Positions 49,778-58,284 of a stretch of 59,329 nt of DNA are shown piece by piece. The position numbers and the translations under genes are program-made. Every line of letters begins with the position of its first letter. The stretch's first letter is position 1. This stretch comes from Chloroflexi bacterium TSY. GTDB lineage: Bacteria; Chloroflexota; Anaerolineae; Caldilineales; Caldilineaceae. The notes below the pieces were generated by a model. The model did not search any database and was not told the origin of the DNA. It saw only the letters and a list, made by a program, of their open reading frames with translations. Location of the stretch: assembly GCA_019217005.1 (NCBI GenBank), contig JAHBNG010000093.1, positions 1 to 59,329 on the forward strand. Direction: 5' to 3'.

Positions 49778-50095
49778 ATGTCTGCTGAACTTGTACTTGA
49801 TCGACATGTCCAGGTACGTCCTGGGGTAAGAGGCGGAAAACCACATATTGCGGATACGAGAATCACAGTGGATGACGTTGTGATTATGCATCTGCGCATG
49901 GGAGTATCTCTGGAGGAGATCGCTGGGAAGTACGATCTCTCACCGGCAGCCGTGCACGCAGCGCTGGCCTACTACTATGATCACCGAGATGCTATTGATC
50001 AACAGATCGCCCAAGACGAGACATTTGTTGAGGCATTTCGCAAAGACAATCCCTCGCTGCTACGAGAGAAGCTACGTCGACTGAATCTTGACTGA
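49778..50095 (+). CDS. DUF433 antitoxin-like protein
   Basis: This 105-aa protein matches DUF433: GVRGGKPHIADTRITVDDVVIMHLRMG, then SLEEIAGKYDLSPAAVHAALAYYYDHRDAID. It contains a helix-turn-helix and is the usual partner of DUF5615 toxins. The ATG at 49778 follows GAGGTG. Upstream in-frame sequence is not used because it lies in a region related to the IS end. The gene overlaps the next by 8 nt. Confidence 0.88.
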   Translation: MSAELVLDRHVQVRPGVRGGKPHIADTRITVDDVVIMHLRMGVSLEEIAGKYDLSPAAVHAALAYYYDHRDAIDQQIAQDETFVEAFRKDNPSLLREKLRRLNLD

Positions 50096-50423
50096 ACGCA
50101 TTCGGCTCCATCTTGATGAGAATGTTGACCCTGACGTTGCCCGCGCCTTGCGCCGGCACGGTATTTATGCAACGACAACTGTCGACGCTGGCTTGCTCGC
50201 AACCGAAGATGTTGCCCAACTGGCCTATGCCCTACAAGAAGGTCGGGTGCTTGTCACGCATGATGCTGACTTCTTGCGAATGCATACGCGGGGCGTTGAG
50301 CATGCAGGTATTGCGTATTGCCACAAGTCAGCCCGTTCAGTAGGAGAGATCATTCGCACTTTGATGCTCATTTGCGAAGTGCTCGAGCCTGAGGAAATCA
50401 GGGGTAGGGTTGAGTATTTGTAG
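50088..50423 (+). CDS. DUF5615 PIN-like toxin
   Basis: This 111-aa protein has the DUF5615 PIN-like pattern: LHLDENVDPDVARALRRHG, TVDAGLLATEDVAQLAYALQEGRVLVTHDADFLRM, with conserved acidic residues D9, E10, D60 and D62 expected to hold a metal ion for RNA cleavage. It starts with TTG inside the antitoxin gene's end, an operon overlap typical of such pairs. Activity is inferred from the family. It sits at the distal end of the island, where addiction modules commonly stabilise mobile DNA. Confidence 0.88.
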   Translation: MTERIRLHLDENVDPDVARALRRHGIYATTTVDAGLLATEDVAQLAYALQEGRVLVTHDADFLRMHTRGVEHAGIAYCHKSARSVGEIIRTLMLICEVLEPEEIRGRVEYL

Positions 50424-50617
50424 GTAAAGAGACGGGTTTGCATCGCTATGCAAGATAAGATCTAAAGCCGAACTACGCAACAAGTTTCAACCCGTTACGT
50501 TAGGGATCAAATTAGCTACGCAAACGCCGATATATCGGCATGAACCGCCAGATACTCATCCACAATGTGAACCGGCAAAAACATGATCTCCCGTGGGTGC
50601 CAGTGCGTATTCGACCC

Positions 50618-50632
50618 CCCGTCGCTCCCGCC
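50618..50632 (+). repeat. Right att copy (tRNA-Asp 3' fragment)
   Basis: CCCGTCGCTCCCGCC matches 31905-31919 exactly, and TTCGACCC just before it resembles the T-loop (TTCAAATCCC) of the tRNA. It lacks the 5' two thirds of a tRNA. Confidence 0.78.
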
Positions 50633-50660
50633 CATAGGTTATTCTGATAACAACAAGAAA

Positions 50661-50691
50661 AGGGCCGACAGATTGATTTGTCGGCCTTTTT
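50661..50691 (+). terminator. Terminator, probably the original tRNA-Asp terminator
   Basis: GGCCGACA pairs with TGTCGGCC around GATTGATT and is followed by TTTTT. It lies 30 bp after the tRNA 3' fragment, where a tRNA terminator would have been before island insertion. Confidence 0.85.
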
Positions 50692-50753
50692 GCTGTTTTG
50701 TATTTCGAACTATAGGCCGTTTCCGTATAGGATCTGACAGTACAGAAATGAGC

Positions 50754-51612
50754 TTACATATTCGCATGCTTTGCGATATCGGTGTTGGTAAACATACCGA
50801 TAATCGCATCACTTTGATCTCCGGTTTCCGTCACAAATACAACTTTGGCTTTCTCAACCTGGATCATGGCGTCTCTTGCTTCTGCCAACGTAGCTGCTCT
50901 ACTCACAAAGGCAGCGGATTGTTTAAGCGTTGGATCGTCAGCGAGAAGGTCCGCAATCGTATTATCCTTTTTGTCATCTGGTAAATCGTTATGGTAGTCC
51001 TTCATTCCTTCGCGAAACAGAAGTGCCTCATAGAGTTTGTCATTGCTTAAGACAGGCAATCGTTTGATGTCCTTCGTCTCAAGCTCCTGTATGGCTTCTG
51101 ATACCTTGTCAGAATTTCGGGGTGGTTCATTTTAGCTGGATAGATAGGTTTACACTTTTAGAAACAGAAAGAACGTTTATATTCTCTGATTTCGCCGATT
51201 CTCAGAGAGAAAACGGTCTCATATAGATTTTTGTCTATATATCAAAAGTGTAAACCTAATTTTGAACCACCCCAGAATTTCCCTTCCAAACCATGTCCTG
51301 GATCTTGATCGTGACCTCGGAAACAGGGATAGAGCGCAACCGTTCCTCTGGGGAAAGCTGTCTGACCAAACGCTGAGTGCTTGCGGTGGCAGCATCGAAG
51401 TTCTCCCGCGAGAAGTAGTATGCCAAGACTGTGCCAACCCACGTCCCGAACAATGGTAACACCGTATTGAGCACATGTTGTGCCGCGTCTGAACTCATAC
51501 CCTCACTGGCTGCAGCAATAATGGTTGTGCTTAGAATGATAATGCCGATCACGGCTGCGATCGTGATTCCAAAAGCCAAGTACGTTCGTGCATCACTACG
51601 TGGAACTCTCAT
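50754..51612 (-). pseudogene. CBS-domain membrane protein split by a MITE
   Basis: The N-terminal half (from 51612) has two membrane segments (ITIAAVIGIIILSTTI and LPLFGTWVGTVLAYYF) and ends MVWKGNS. The C-terminal half has KDIKRLPVLSNDKLYEALL, ADLLADDPTLKQSAAFV and AKVVFVTETGDQSDAIIGMFTNTDI, a CBS pair-like nucleotide sensor. The MITE at 51119-51273 and one 8-bp duplication interrupt them. Removing them restores ...WKGNS-DKVSEAIQEL... in frame. Function unknown; CBS domains bind adenosine nucleotides. Confidence 0.88.
51119..51273 (+). mobile_element. 155-bp MITE (family 1), copy D
   Basis: The perfect target duplication is AGAATTTC (51111-51118 and 51274-51281). It differs from copy B at about one base (near 51198) and interrupts the CBS gene. 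Confidence 0.96.
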
Positions 51613-51922
51613 AGGTCTCCTCTTTCTTACATTTCACTGATCAAAAATCGCTCCGTCTTCAGAATTTTTGCTTTTAGATCGCTACCTCCTCACCCGCACT
51701 CGGAATTTCGGTGTCTTGCCAGGTGTTGGCCCCGTCGTCCGCTTAGTGCCTTCCACCGTGACTTCCAAAATCTTTCAAGATCTAGTTGCAAGCTGTGTTA
51801 TCAACGGACCCTGATTCTGAAATGAGTTCTTCTGTGATACTCTGCTTTACCTTCTGGAAGACTGTGTACATCCACCTCCCTAATTTGACCACTTTTCACT
51901 TTTTTCTTTTTCGTAGGAATCC
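51613..51922. other. Intergenic region, nothing identified
   Basis: I see no gene, repeat or promoter that I can support. Confidence 0.4.
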
Positions 51923-52947
51923 TTAAAGTCCAGCCGCTCCCTTTTTCCCATCTGGGGGTATTAGTGGTGGTACAATGGTGCCAGCAGCATAGGCAGCTCT
52001 AGACCCTCCCCATACCACGCCCTTTGCTAGTGGGGCTGTCGTAATAGCTAGACCTAACGGCCCTCTCGCCCCCCATCTCCGGCCAATGTTTCGCTGAAAC
52101 CTATTGAGTGCATTGTTCTTGAAAAACTGTTCGCGCCGCGCTATTGCTTCTTGTATTCGGGCTATTTTTGTTTGTGTAGAGGGATGCTCTTGCTCTGGGC
52201 GAGCGTCAGTGCCAGACGGATCCGAAAATACTAACGGGTTATTATTGGTATACGTGTATAGATTAGTGCCATCGACCATATCGGCAGGATCGCACTGAAG
52301 GAAGCGCCCCAAAATAGGATCATATTGTCGGGCGCGGTAGTCGTAGGTATCCAGCACAGCATCCAATCGCCGCCCTGTGTACCGAAGCTGGTTATGAATT
52401 CCACCGCTGTCGGTATTGTCGTTATCTATTGCGCCAAATGGTTCATAGCGATAGAATGCTGACGCGCTGCCGACACTTGCTGTCAATAATCGGACTGATC
52501 CTACTAGATCAGCAAGATACCAATGTTCCTTGCCCTCCGCAGCAATCTGGATAGGCCGATCTATGCCATCATCATGCACGTATTGTACGAGTAGGTTCGC
52601 ATCTCGATATTCGGCAATCAGGTTATCCCCGTCACAGATAAGTTGGGTGGCGGTTCCATCTACCAATTCCAAAATGCGACGTCCGCGGGCGTCATGAAAG
52701 AACTCGGCAATACGGCGCCCTCCCTCGGCGACCTGCACCGACCGGTTCAGCGAATCATACGTATAGGTGCGTTGGCCATCGTTCTTCAGGTTGCCGTTAG
52801 TGTCATACTTGGGGTCAGTCACGACGCCAGCAGTGACGTTCTCGATTTTTGTGTACTGGTCAAGTTCATTCGACGTATAGTTGATTTCGCTGCCATCCCT
52901 TTCCGAGTCACGATTGCCAACCAGGTCGTAGTCGTAGGTGCGGGGCT

Positions 52948-52956
52948 GGGGGGGGG
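52948..52956 (-). repeat. Nine-C homopolymer in the RHS gene
   Basis: The frame shifts exactly here, from LIGPLDLPPPSPA to RTYDYDLVGNRDSE. One base more or less restores it. Confidence 0.7.
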
Positions 52957-53286
52957 CAAGTCTAGCGGTCCGATGAGTGCGTCGATGGCCATTTGTCGAT
53001 TGGGAATAGAATCTGGCGGCACGGTCGTTGTTGGAGCCAACAGAGCCGGATCAAAAAGGGGCTGATTATGCTGAACCTCATCGGCCAGCCGGTATAGTGA
53101 GTCATAGGCAAAGGCTTCCTTCCCTGTGTTGGCTGGACGTCGTTGCGAATGTGCACGTTGCCGATCGCGTCAAACAGGTACTGAATTCTCAGGAGCGGCC
53201 CAGCCGAAGAGGCATGGGCGATCTGGATGACGCGCGCGGCTCCATCGTGCGCATAGGTTGTAGTTGTACCATTATCATCAGTAGCA

Positions 53287-53374
53287 GCAAAAGTCGGGTA
53301 CAAATTTTTCATGCAAACAGAGGGCTGCTCTAGGATTTCACCCCTTATGGTCATTTTTTGTACCCGACTTTTGC
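53287..53374. mobile_element. 88-bp palindromic insert in the RHS gene
   Basis: GCAAAAGTCGGGTACAAA and its complement bound the element. It breaks the RHS frame between RYDNQLR and TFAATDDNG. No clear target duplication was found, and I see no second copy in the window. Confidence 0.65.
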
Positions 53375-55617
53375 CGTAGCTGATTATCATAGCGACACCG
53401 TAGCCGTTGCCTACCGGCGTACTCGATCCCGGCAATGTCGTGGACATCTGGCGTAGTACCACTTCCTGGGTAATTCGTACCCTTGAGCAGATTCTGAACA
53501 CGGATCAGACGGTTCAGCGCATCCCGATCGAAATGCAACCGTCGCCCATTTGGATAGGTCACGTCGGTGAGCGCAGCCACATCATCGAAATCGCGCTCAA
53601 TGACAAGGGGGGTGTTCAAGGGTGCGTCAATCGTCGTCTGATGTGTTGGACGTTGAGCGTCAGGATAGTCATGTTCAAAGACTGGGACGACGTTTTCATA
53701 CTCAAAGCTGGATTCCCCGCCCCCCTGTCGCTGGCGAACGATCCGGTTAAAGTTTAGCTGGCCCGGAGATTCACCGTATTCATTCTCAAGGTACAGTTGC
53801 CCTTCGGCATCTATGATGCGAGTCAAATTGTGCTGCAACAAGCCGGTGGTAAAAGTGGAGCTATACTCGTAACATGTGGTTAGACCCTCCAGATAGCGGT
53901 CGGTTGCTGGTGTTGTCACCCCTATCAGGTCGCCCAAATCATCGTACGTATATCGCCAAATACGCTGCATATAATCCACAATTGCAATGATCCGGCCCTG
54001 CGTGTCATAGTCGAATTGAACCCTACGTCTCGGATGATTAACCAGCACATGATCCAGGAGTCTATCTTCATCACCACGGTAAACAAATTGGAGGAAATTG
54101 CCGATTGTGTCCACAGCTATACCAAAAGCACGATCTTCCTTGCTACCGCCAATATAGGTGGCATAGACGAGCTCAGAACCGGCGGCATTCAATTGCGCCA
54201 CGAACGCATCCCGACCGCCACCGTGGGCTGGCTGCAGTGGATTTACTAGTTGGAAGTTGGTAGATGGTGTTGAGCCGGTTACATAAACGTTTTGCTCGTT
54301 ATCGACGATCACTCCACTTCCTGCATCAGGGCCACTACCGCCAAGGTATGTGCTGTAAATAAGAGCAGACCCCGTTGGATTCAGCTTCACAACAAAGGCA
54401 TCCCGGGCACCGCCGAAATCAGGTTGCAATGGATTCATAGTTGGAAAGTCAGGCGATAGAGTTTCGCCTGTCAAGTAAACGTTGCCACGATTATCGACAG
54501 CAATATCCATCCCACGGTCATCGCCACTGCCACCGAGGTAGGTCGCGTAATTGAGTGCGGAGCCTGAAGCATTCATCTTTGCTACATAGACATCAAAGTT
54601 ACCGCTGAAATTCGATTGTAGAGGATTTTTATGTGGGAAGTCAGAGGACTCAGTCCAACCGACCATGTATGTATTCCCGGCAGTATCCACGGTGATATCC
54701 TGACCAATATCGCTTCCCGTTCCGCCCAAATAGGTGGAGTAGATCAACGCTGGGTCAATTATCAACCGCTCTGTTGAATCGTACTCACCTAGTACAAAGC
54801 CAATACTTTTGTCAGGTGCAATTTTGTATTGGACGGTAACAGGCACTTTTTGTCCGTCGATTATTTGCCAAGCGACGGGTGCATTTTCAGTGAGAACATA
54901 GCTGTCTAACTTCCCTCCGATTGCTGGCAAGGGAATCGTGATTACAAGGTCATCAGTTGAATCGTCCACTCGTACATCCATTGCGTCTTGGTAATGCCAA
55001 CGGATCTGATTTGGGTTTGCGCCAGGTGCTACGATATATGTGCTTTTTAGTAGACCCTCTTTACCGTTATAATGTAAATCGATACCTGGGTACAGTTGCT
55101 GGTAGATGATCCCAGAGTATGTCGGTATTTCTGTAAACCAACGATCAGGGGAATTTCCGATTAGATAATTTACCGTGCCCTTTAATGGTGTTTTCGGCAC
55201 AATGCGCATTGCGGAGTCCGTACCTTCGTAATTCAGTTGCGCAATTGCCCACTGCTGACTATTCGTGGACGATACCTCTTTTTTGACCACTTGTAATTCT
55301 TGGTCGCTGGTGAGAGGTAGCCCAAATACTCCACCATATCTAGTAAAGAAAAAGGTGGTACCTTTACTGCGAACTTGGAAATGCACGTTGGAATTAATCT
55401 GCCCTACATTGGGTACGAAGACTAGTGACTGTCCTCTCGGATCAGTAGCCAAAGTAGATGCCACGACTACTGATGATTTCGTCGTAGATAGTGTCAGCAA
55501 GGGTAGAATTAACTGCAAAGCCAAGAGCATCGCTATATGCAGAGTTTTCGATGATAGATGGTCTCGTCTAAACACCTGCCAAGGAAGATGAAGGAGAATC
55601 ATTCTGGGTTGCCCCCC

Positions 55618-56823
55618 TTATAAAGTGCCATCAGCAAAAACGGCATAGCTGATGTGCCCTAATTCTTCCTTCTGCTGGCGACGCCTTGCCAATTCTTGCG
55701 CTAGCTCTGGGCTGATTTGCCCTGTTTTAAAAACAGACTTATACCATGTCGGTTCCAAGACATTGCGCCCTTCCTGGCTTTTCTGGTAGGCAAGCTTCCG
55801 AGCCAATCCAAATTCGGTGGCAGGTTCCTTTATTGTATTTCCCTCGTCGTGCACCCAGTTCCCAGGATTGGCTCCCATCTCCAGAGCTAGAATCGCCCAG
55901 AGGCTTGCCTCTTCGCTGTCAAGATCTATTTTGGGAAATGTGACTGTGCCAACCAACTTTTTATACTCTTCGTGCCACGGTTCAGTGAGTTCACATGATG
56001 GTGTTTTATCCTCGCTCAGGAAGGGGATCCAGAATAGTTGAAATTTGATGTCTCCCTCTCTCTGACGCCTCTTCCATTCCTCCGTTAGGTGACGCTCGCC
56101 AGGGCGGAAGCCTGGTCGCCGATTTTCATCTCGGATCGGCACGAAAGTGAATTTACCAGCTGTGTCCCTGACCTTCACAATGCCCGTCCAATAGACCTGG
56201 TAGGCCGTACTAGAATGAAATGTACGAAAGGTCTGTTTGGCGAGGTGGATAATTGTCTTGCCCGCCTTGATCCATCCCATCCGCTTTCTCAGTGCCGCGC
56301 TAAACTGAAACTGTTCGTCAAGAAACTTAAAGATATCATATGCGCCCCAGTCGGCGACGATCGGTGGACCGGCATCGGCCGATTCTCCAGCGGCCTGGAG
56401 CACATCCATGAAATCCTGGTGATTGTCGGCTGGCGATCTGGGATCGTTGATACCAAGAAAGTCAACGCGCTGATCATCTCTGGTTTGAAATGCACACATA
56501 ATGCCGAGGAAGTCGGGATTTGTTTCAAGATGAGGTGTTCCTTGCCCCGTCGAGATTCGACCAATGCCCACATGCTCTGCGCTTGGTTCGAAGAGCCCGA
56601 TACCTTCTAATTCGGGAGGAAGTTTGTTTGCAGCTTTGAAAACGACCTTGCCACCCATAATTTGGTATTGGTGGGCCACACGATCGGGCAAGTGAAGCTC
56701 CTTGTGCTTGTCGAGCAACATTCTTTGTATAGCTGGCAATTCAGAAACATCTTCGGCGATGCTTTTCATGTCTTCCGGGTTGGGGCTAAAATGGATACAG
56801 GCACGGGTAGTAGGTTGGTTCAT
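55618..56823 (-). CDS. Catalase-related protein
   Basis: This 401-aa protein has an N-terminal pattern like catalase-family proteins: LHLPDRVAHQYQIMGGKVVFKA, then GIGRISTGQGTPHLETNPDFLGIMCAFQTRDDQRVDFLG, reminiscent of the heme-distal His and the F-S-N-G/PDxRG blocks. His is kept in VAHQYQ. The C-terminal part does not show a clear proximal heme Tyr motif by eye. A role in peroxide or heme chemistry is therefore an inference with low certainty. AAAGGAAG lies before ATG 56823, which is preferred to ATG 56862. Its stop is 15 bp from the start of the SBBP-RHS gene, so the two formed an operon. Confidence 0.55.
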   Translation of the reverse strand: MNQPTTRACIHFSPNPEDMKSIAEDVSELPAIQRMLLDKHKELHLPDRVAHQYQIMGGKVVFKAANKLPPELEGIGLFEPSAEHVGIGRISTGQGTPHLETNPDFLGIMCAFQTRDDQRVDFLGINDPRSPADNHQDFMDVLQAAGESADAGPPIVADWGAYDIFKFLDEQFQFSAALRKRMGWIKAGKTIIHLAKQTFRTFHSSTAYQVYWTGIVKVRDTAGKFTFVPIRDENRRPGFRPGERHLTEEWKRRQREGDIKFQLFWIPFLSEDKTPSCELTEPWHEEYKKLVGTVTFPKIDLDSEEASLWAILALEMGANPGNWVHDEGNTIKEPATEFGLARKLAYQKSQEGRNVLEPTWYKSVFKTGQISPELAQELARRRQQKEELGHISYAVFADGTL

Positions 56824-56981
56824 CTGTTTTCTTCCTTTCTGTTCATCCAAATTTTGCATCATTCAAGCGGAAATGTACTCAGATCAAGACAATTCGATGA
56901 GTATCATGGTCACAGCATGTTTAGGTTTCCATTGTAATTTCAATCTGATTGGCCAAACGGGAATTTTCAAGTACAATTTTC

Positions 56982-57136
56982 GGGGTGGTTCAAAATTAGG
57001 TTTACACTTTTGATATATAGACAAAAATCTATATGAGACCGTTTTCTCTCTGAGAACCGGCGAAATCAGAGAATATAAACGTTCTTTCTGTTTCTAAAAG
57101 TGTAAACCTATCTATCCAGCTAAAATGAACCACCCC
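56982..57136 (-). mobile_element. 155-bp MITE (family 1), copy E
   Basis: It is nearly identical to copy C and in the same orientation. A perfect 8-bp duplication CAATTTTC flanks it (56974-56981 and 57137-57144). It lies between divergent genes, so it may alter both promoters. Confidence 0.96.
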
Positions 57137-57219
57137 CAATTTTCATATCTATTATCGTCGTAAGTTTATATCGTAGTGGCAGCTCTAGTATCGCAGATAT
57201 GTAGTGGGGATGTCAGCCA

Positions 57220-57253
57220 GCAAACCCCGCACCTAAAGTCCGCAAACCCCGCA
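57220..57253 (+). promoter_or_regulatory. Direct repeats upstream of the HTH-AAA gene
   Basis: GCAAACCCCGCA occurs at 57220-57231 and 57242-57253, exactly 22 bp apart (two helical turns), just before the Shine-Dalgarno of the gene at 57271. Confidence 0.55.
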
Positions 57254-57270
57254 ATGTAAAGGAGATGAGT

Positions 57271-58284
57271 ATGCCAGACGCAAAAAGACTTTATGAGCTG
57301 ACCAGACTGCGTGAAGAAAAAGGTCTGACCTTGACTGATATGGCCAAATATTGTGGGTTGAAAGGCATTCGCGGACGCGAGTCGGTTGGCCTTTGGGAGC
57401 AGGGGATAAGCGTGCCTCAGGAAAGGCGGCAGCCCAAATTTCTGGAGTATTTACACTTTGGATTAGAACTTGGCCAGACCGATCTAAAGAGGGTGTGGAA
57501 TATCCTAGAGGGTGAATGGGGATGGGCACCATTAGACAATGCTGAGTTACAACGGCCATCGGCAGACTTGAGTCCATTGAAGGAGGGTAACGCTTTCCTA
57601 TCACCTGTACCACCACTTCTAACCTCATCTACTCCACTTTTTGGTCGTGTTGCAGAGATGGATCTACTACGCCAAGTTTGGCAGGACGTCCGTGCTGGTT
57701 CAGGACAGTTTGTGCTAATATCAGGCGAACCCGGAACTGGGAAAAGCCGGTTGGTTGAAGAGCTTCTACAAACCATTAACGATGACGCCATAACCTTGCG
57801 TGTCAAATGCCCTGAGATGCAGCATCCGTTGGCCTACACGTTATTCGTAGAGCTACTACGGAACATTTTTGCACAACCGGGTATGGCTAGCGTTGGCGAC
57901 ACCTGGCTTGTGGAAGTGAATCGTCTACTGCCAGAATTGCGCGATCAGTATCCGGATCTGCCTAGGCCTTTACAGCTAGATCCTGGTGTCGAACGACGGC
58001 GTCTTTTTGACGCTATCTGTACGACGTTGGCGTCCCTATCGGCGTCAAAACCATTAGTTCTGTTTCTGGATGACCTGCAGTGGGCCGATGCCACTTCATT
58101 GGCGCTGCTTACCTATCTTAGCCAATGGGTCAGCAAATCGCCTGTTTTGATTCTTGGTACCTGTCGTCTCCAAGAAGTAGATGCGACGCATCCGATCCAT
58201 GAGGTACAGCTCTCTTGGCAAGGGATGGGTTTGCTAAAAACAATCGCACTAGATGCCCTCACCTATTCCGGTGTTGTAGACCTA
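57271..58284 (+). pseudogene. HTH-AAA ATPase regulator, truncated by ISAs1
   Basis: An N-terminal XRE-like helix-turn-helix (TRLREEKGLTLTDMAKYCG and SVGLWEQGISVPQE, about residues 9-50) is followed by an AAA domain with Walker A VLISGEPGTGKSRLVEELLQ (about 153-172) and Walker B LVLFLDDLQWAD. Such STAND-type regulators normally continue with several hundred residues of TPR or winged-helix repeats, but here the frame ends at the ISAs1 junction. The ATG at 57271 is chosen because AAAGGAG ends 6 bp before it; the ATG at 57265 overlaps no usable spacing. Confidence 0.8.

Larger units (their letters stand above)
50424..50753. other. Island right end
   Basis: The right att-like copy of the tRNA-Asp 3' end (50618-50632) and a terminator lie here. 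A short frame on the minus strand near 50590-50520 gives 22 residues and has no known match. No gene is supported. Confidence 0.5.
51923..55602 (-). pseudogene. SBBP-RHS repeat surface protein, frameshifted
   Basis: From 55602 the frame gives a signal-like hydrophobic start, then an SBBP-type beta-propeller region with four repeats of the STYLGGTGSDIGQDITVDTAGN kind (about residues 290-510), then RHS/YD repeats (FDYDTQGRIIAIVDYMQR, and others). At 53287-53374 a palindromic insert breaks the frame. Further RHS repeats (GAARVIQIAHASSAGPL, AFAYDSLYRLADEV) and the RHS core DYRARQYDPILGRFLQCDPADMVDGTNLYTYTNNNP follow in other frames down to 51923. The last 85 residues after the core would be the variable toxin or effector region. 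At least three frame changes are present, one at a run of nine C (minus strand). It was transcribed after the catalase-like gene. Confidence 0.85.

Noticed and set aside
50595..50632. Possible second tRNA-Asp
   Set aside because: Only the last part of the T-arm and acceptor is present, with no anticodon or D-arm.
50754..51059. CBS protein as a separate 101-aa gene
   Set aside because: It is the C-terminal half of the gene that starts at 51612; the MITE separates them.
56702..57013. 103-aa plus-strand frame
   Set aside because: It ends in the MITE-derived residues GGSKLGLHF and is a shadow of the catalase-related gene and MITE E.
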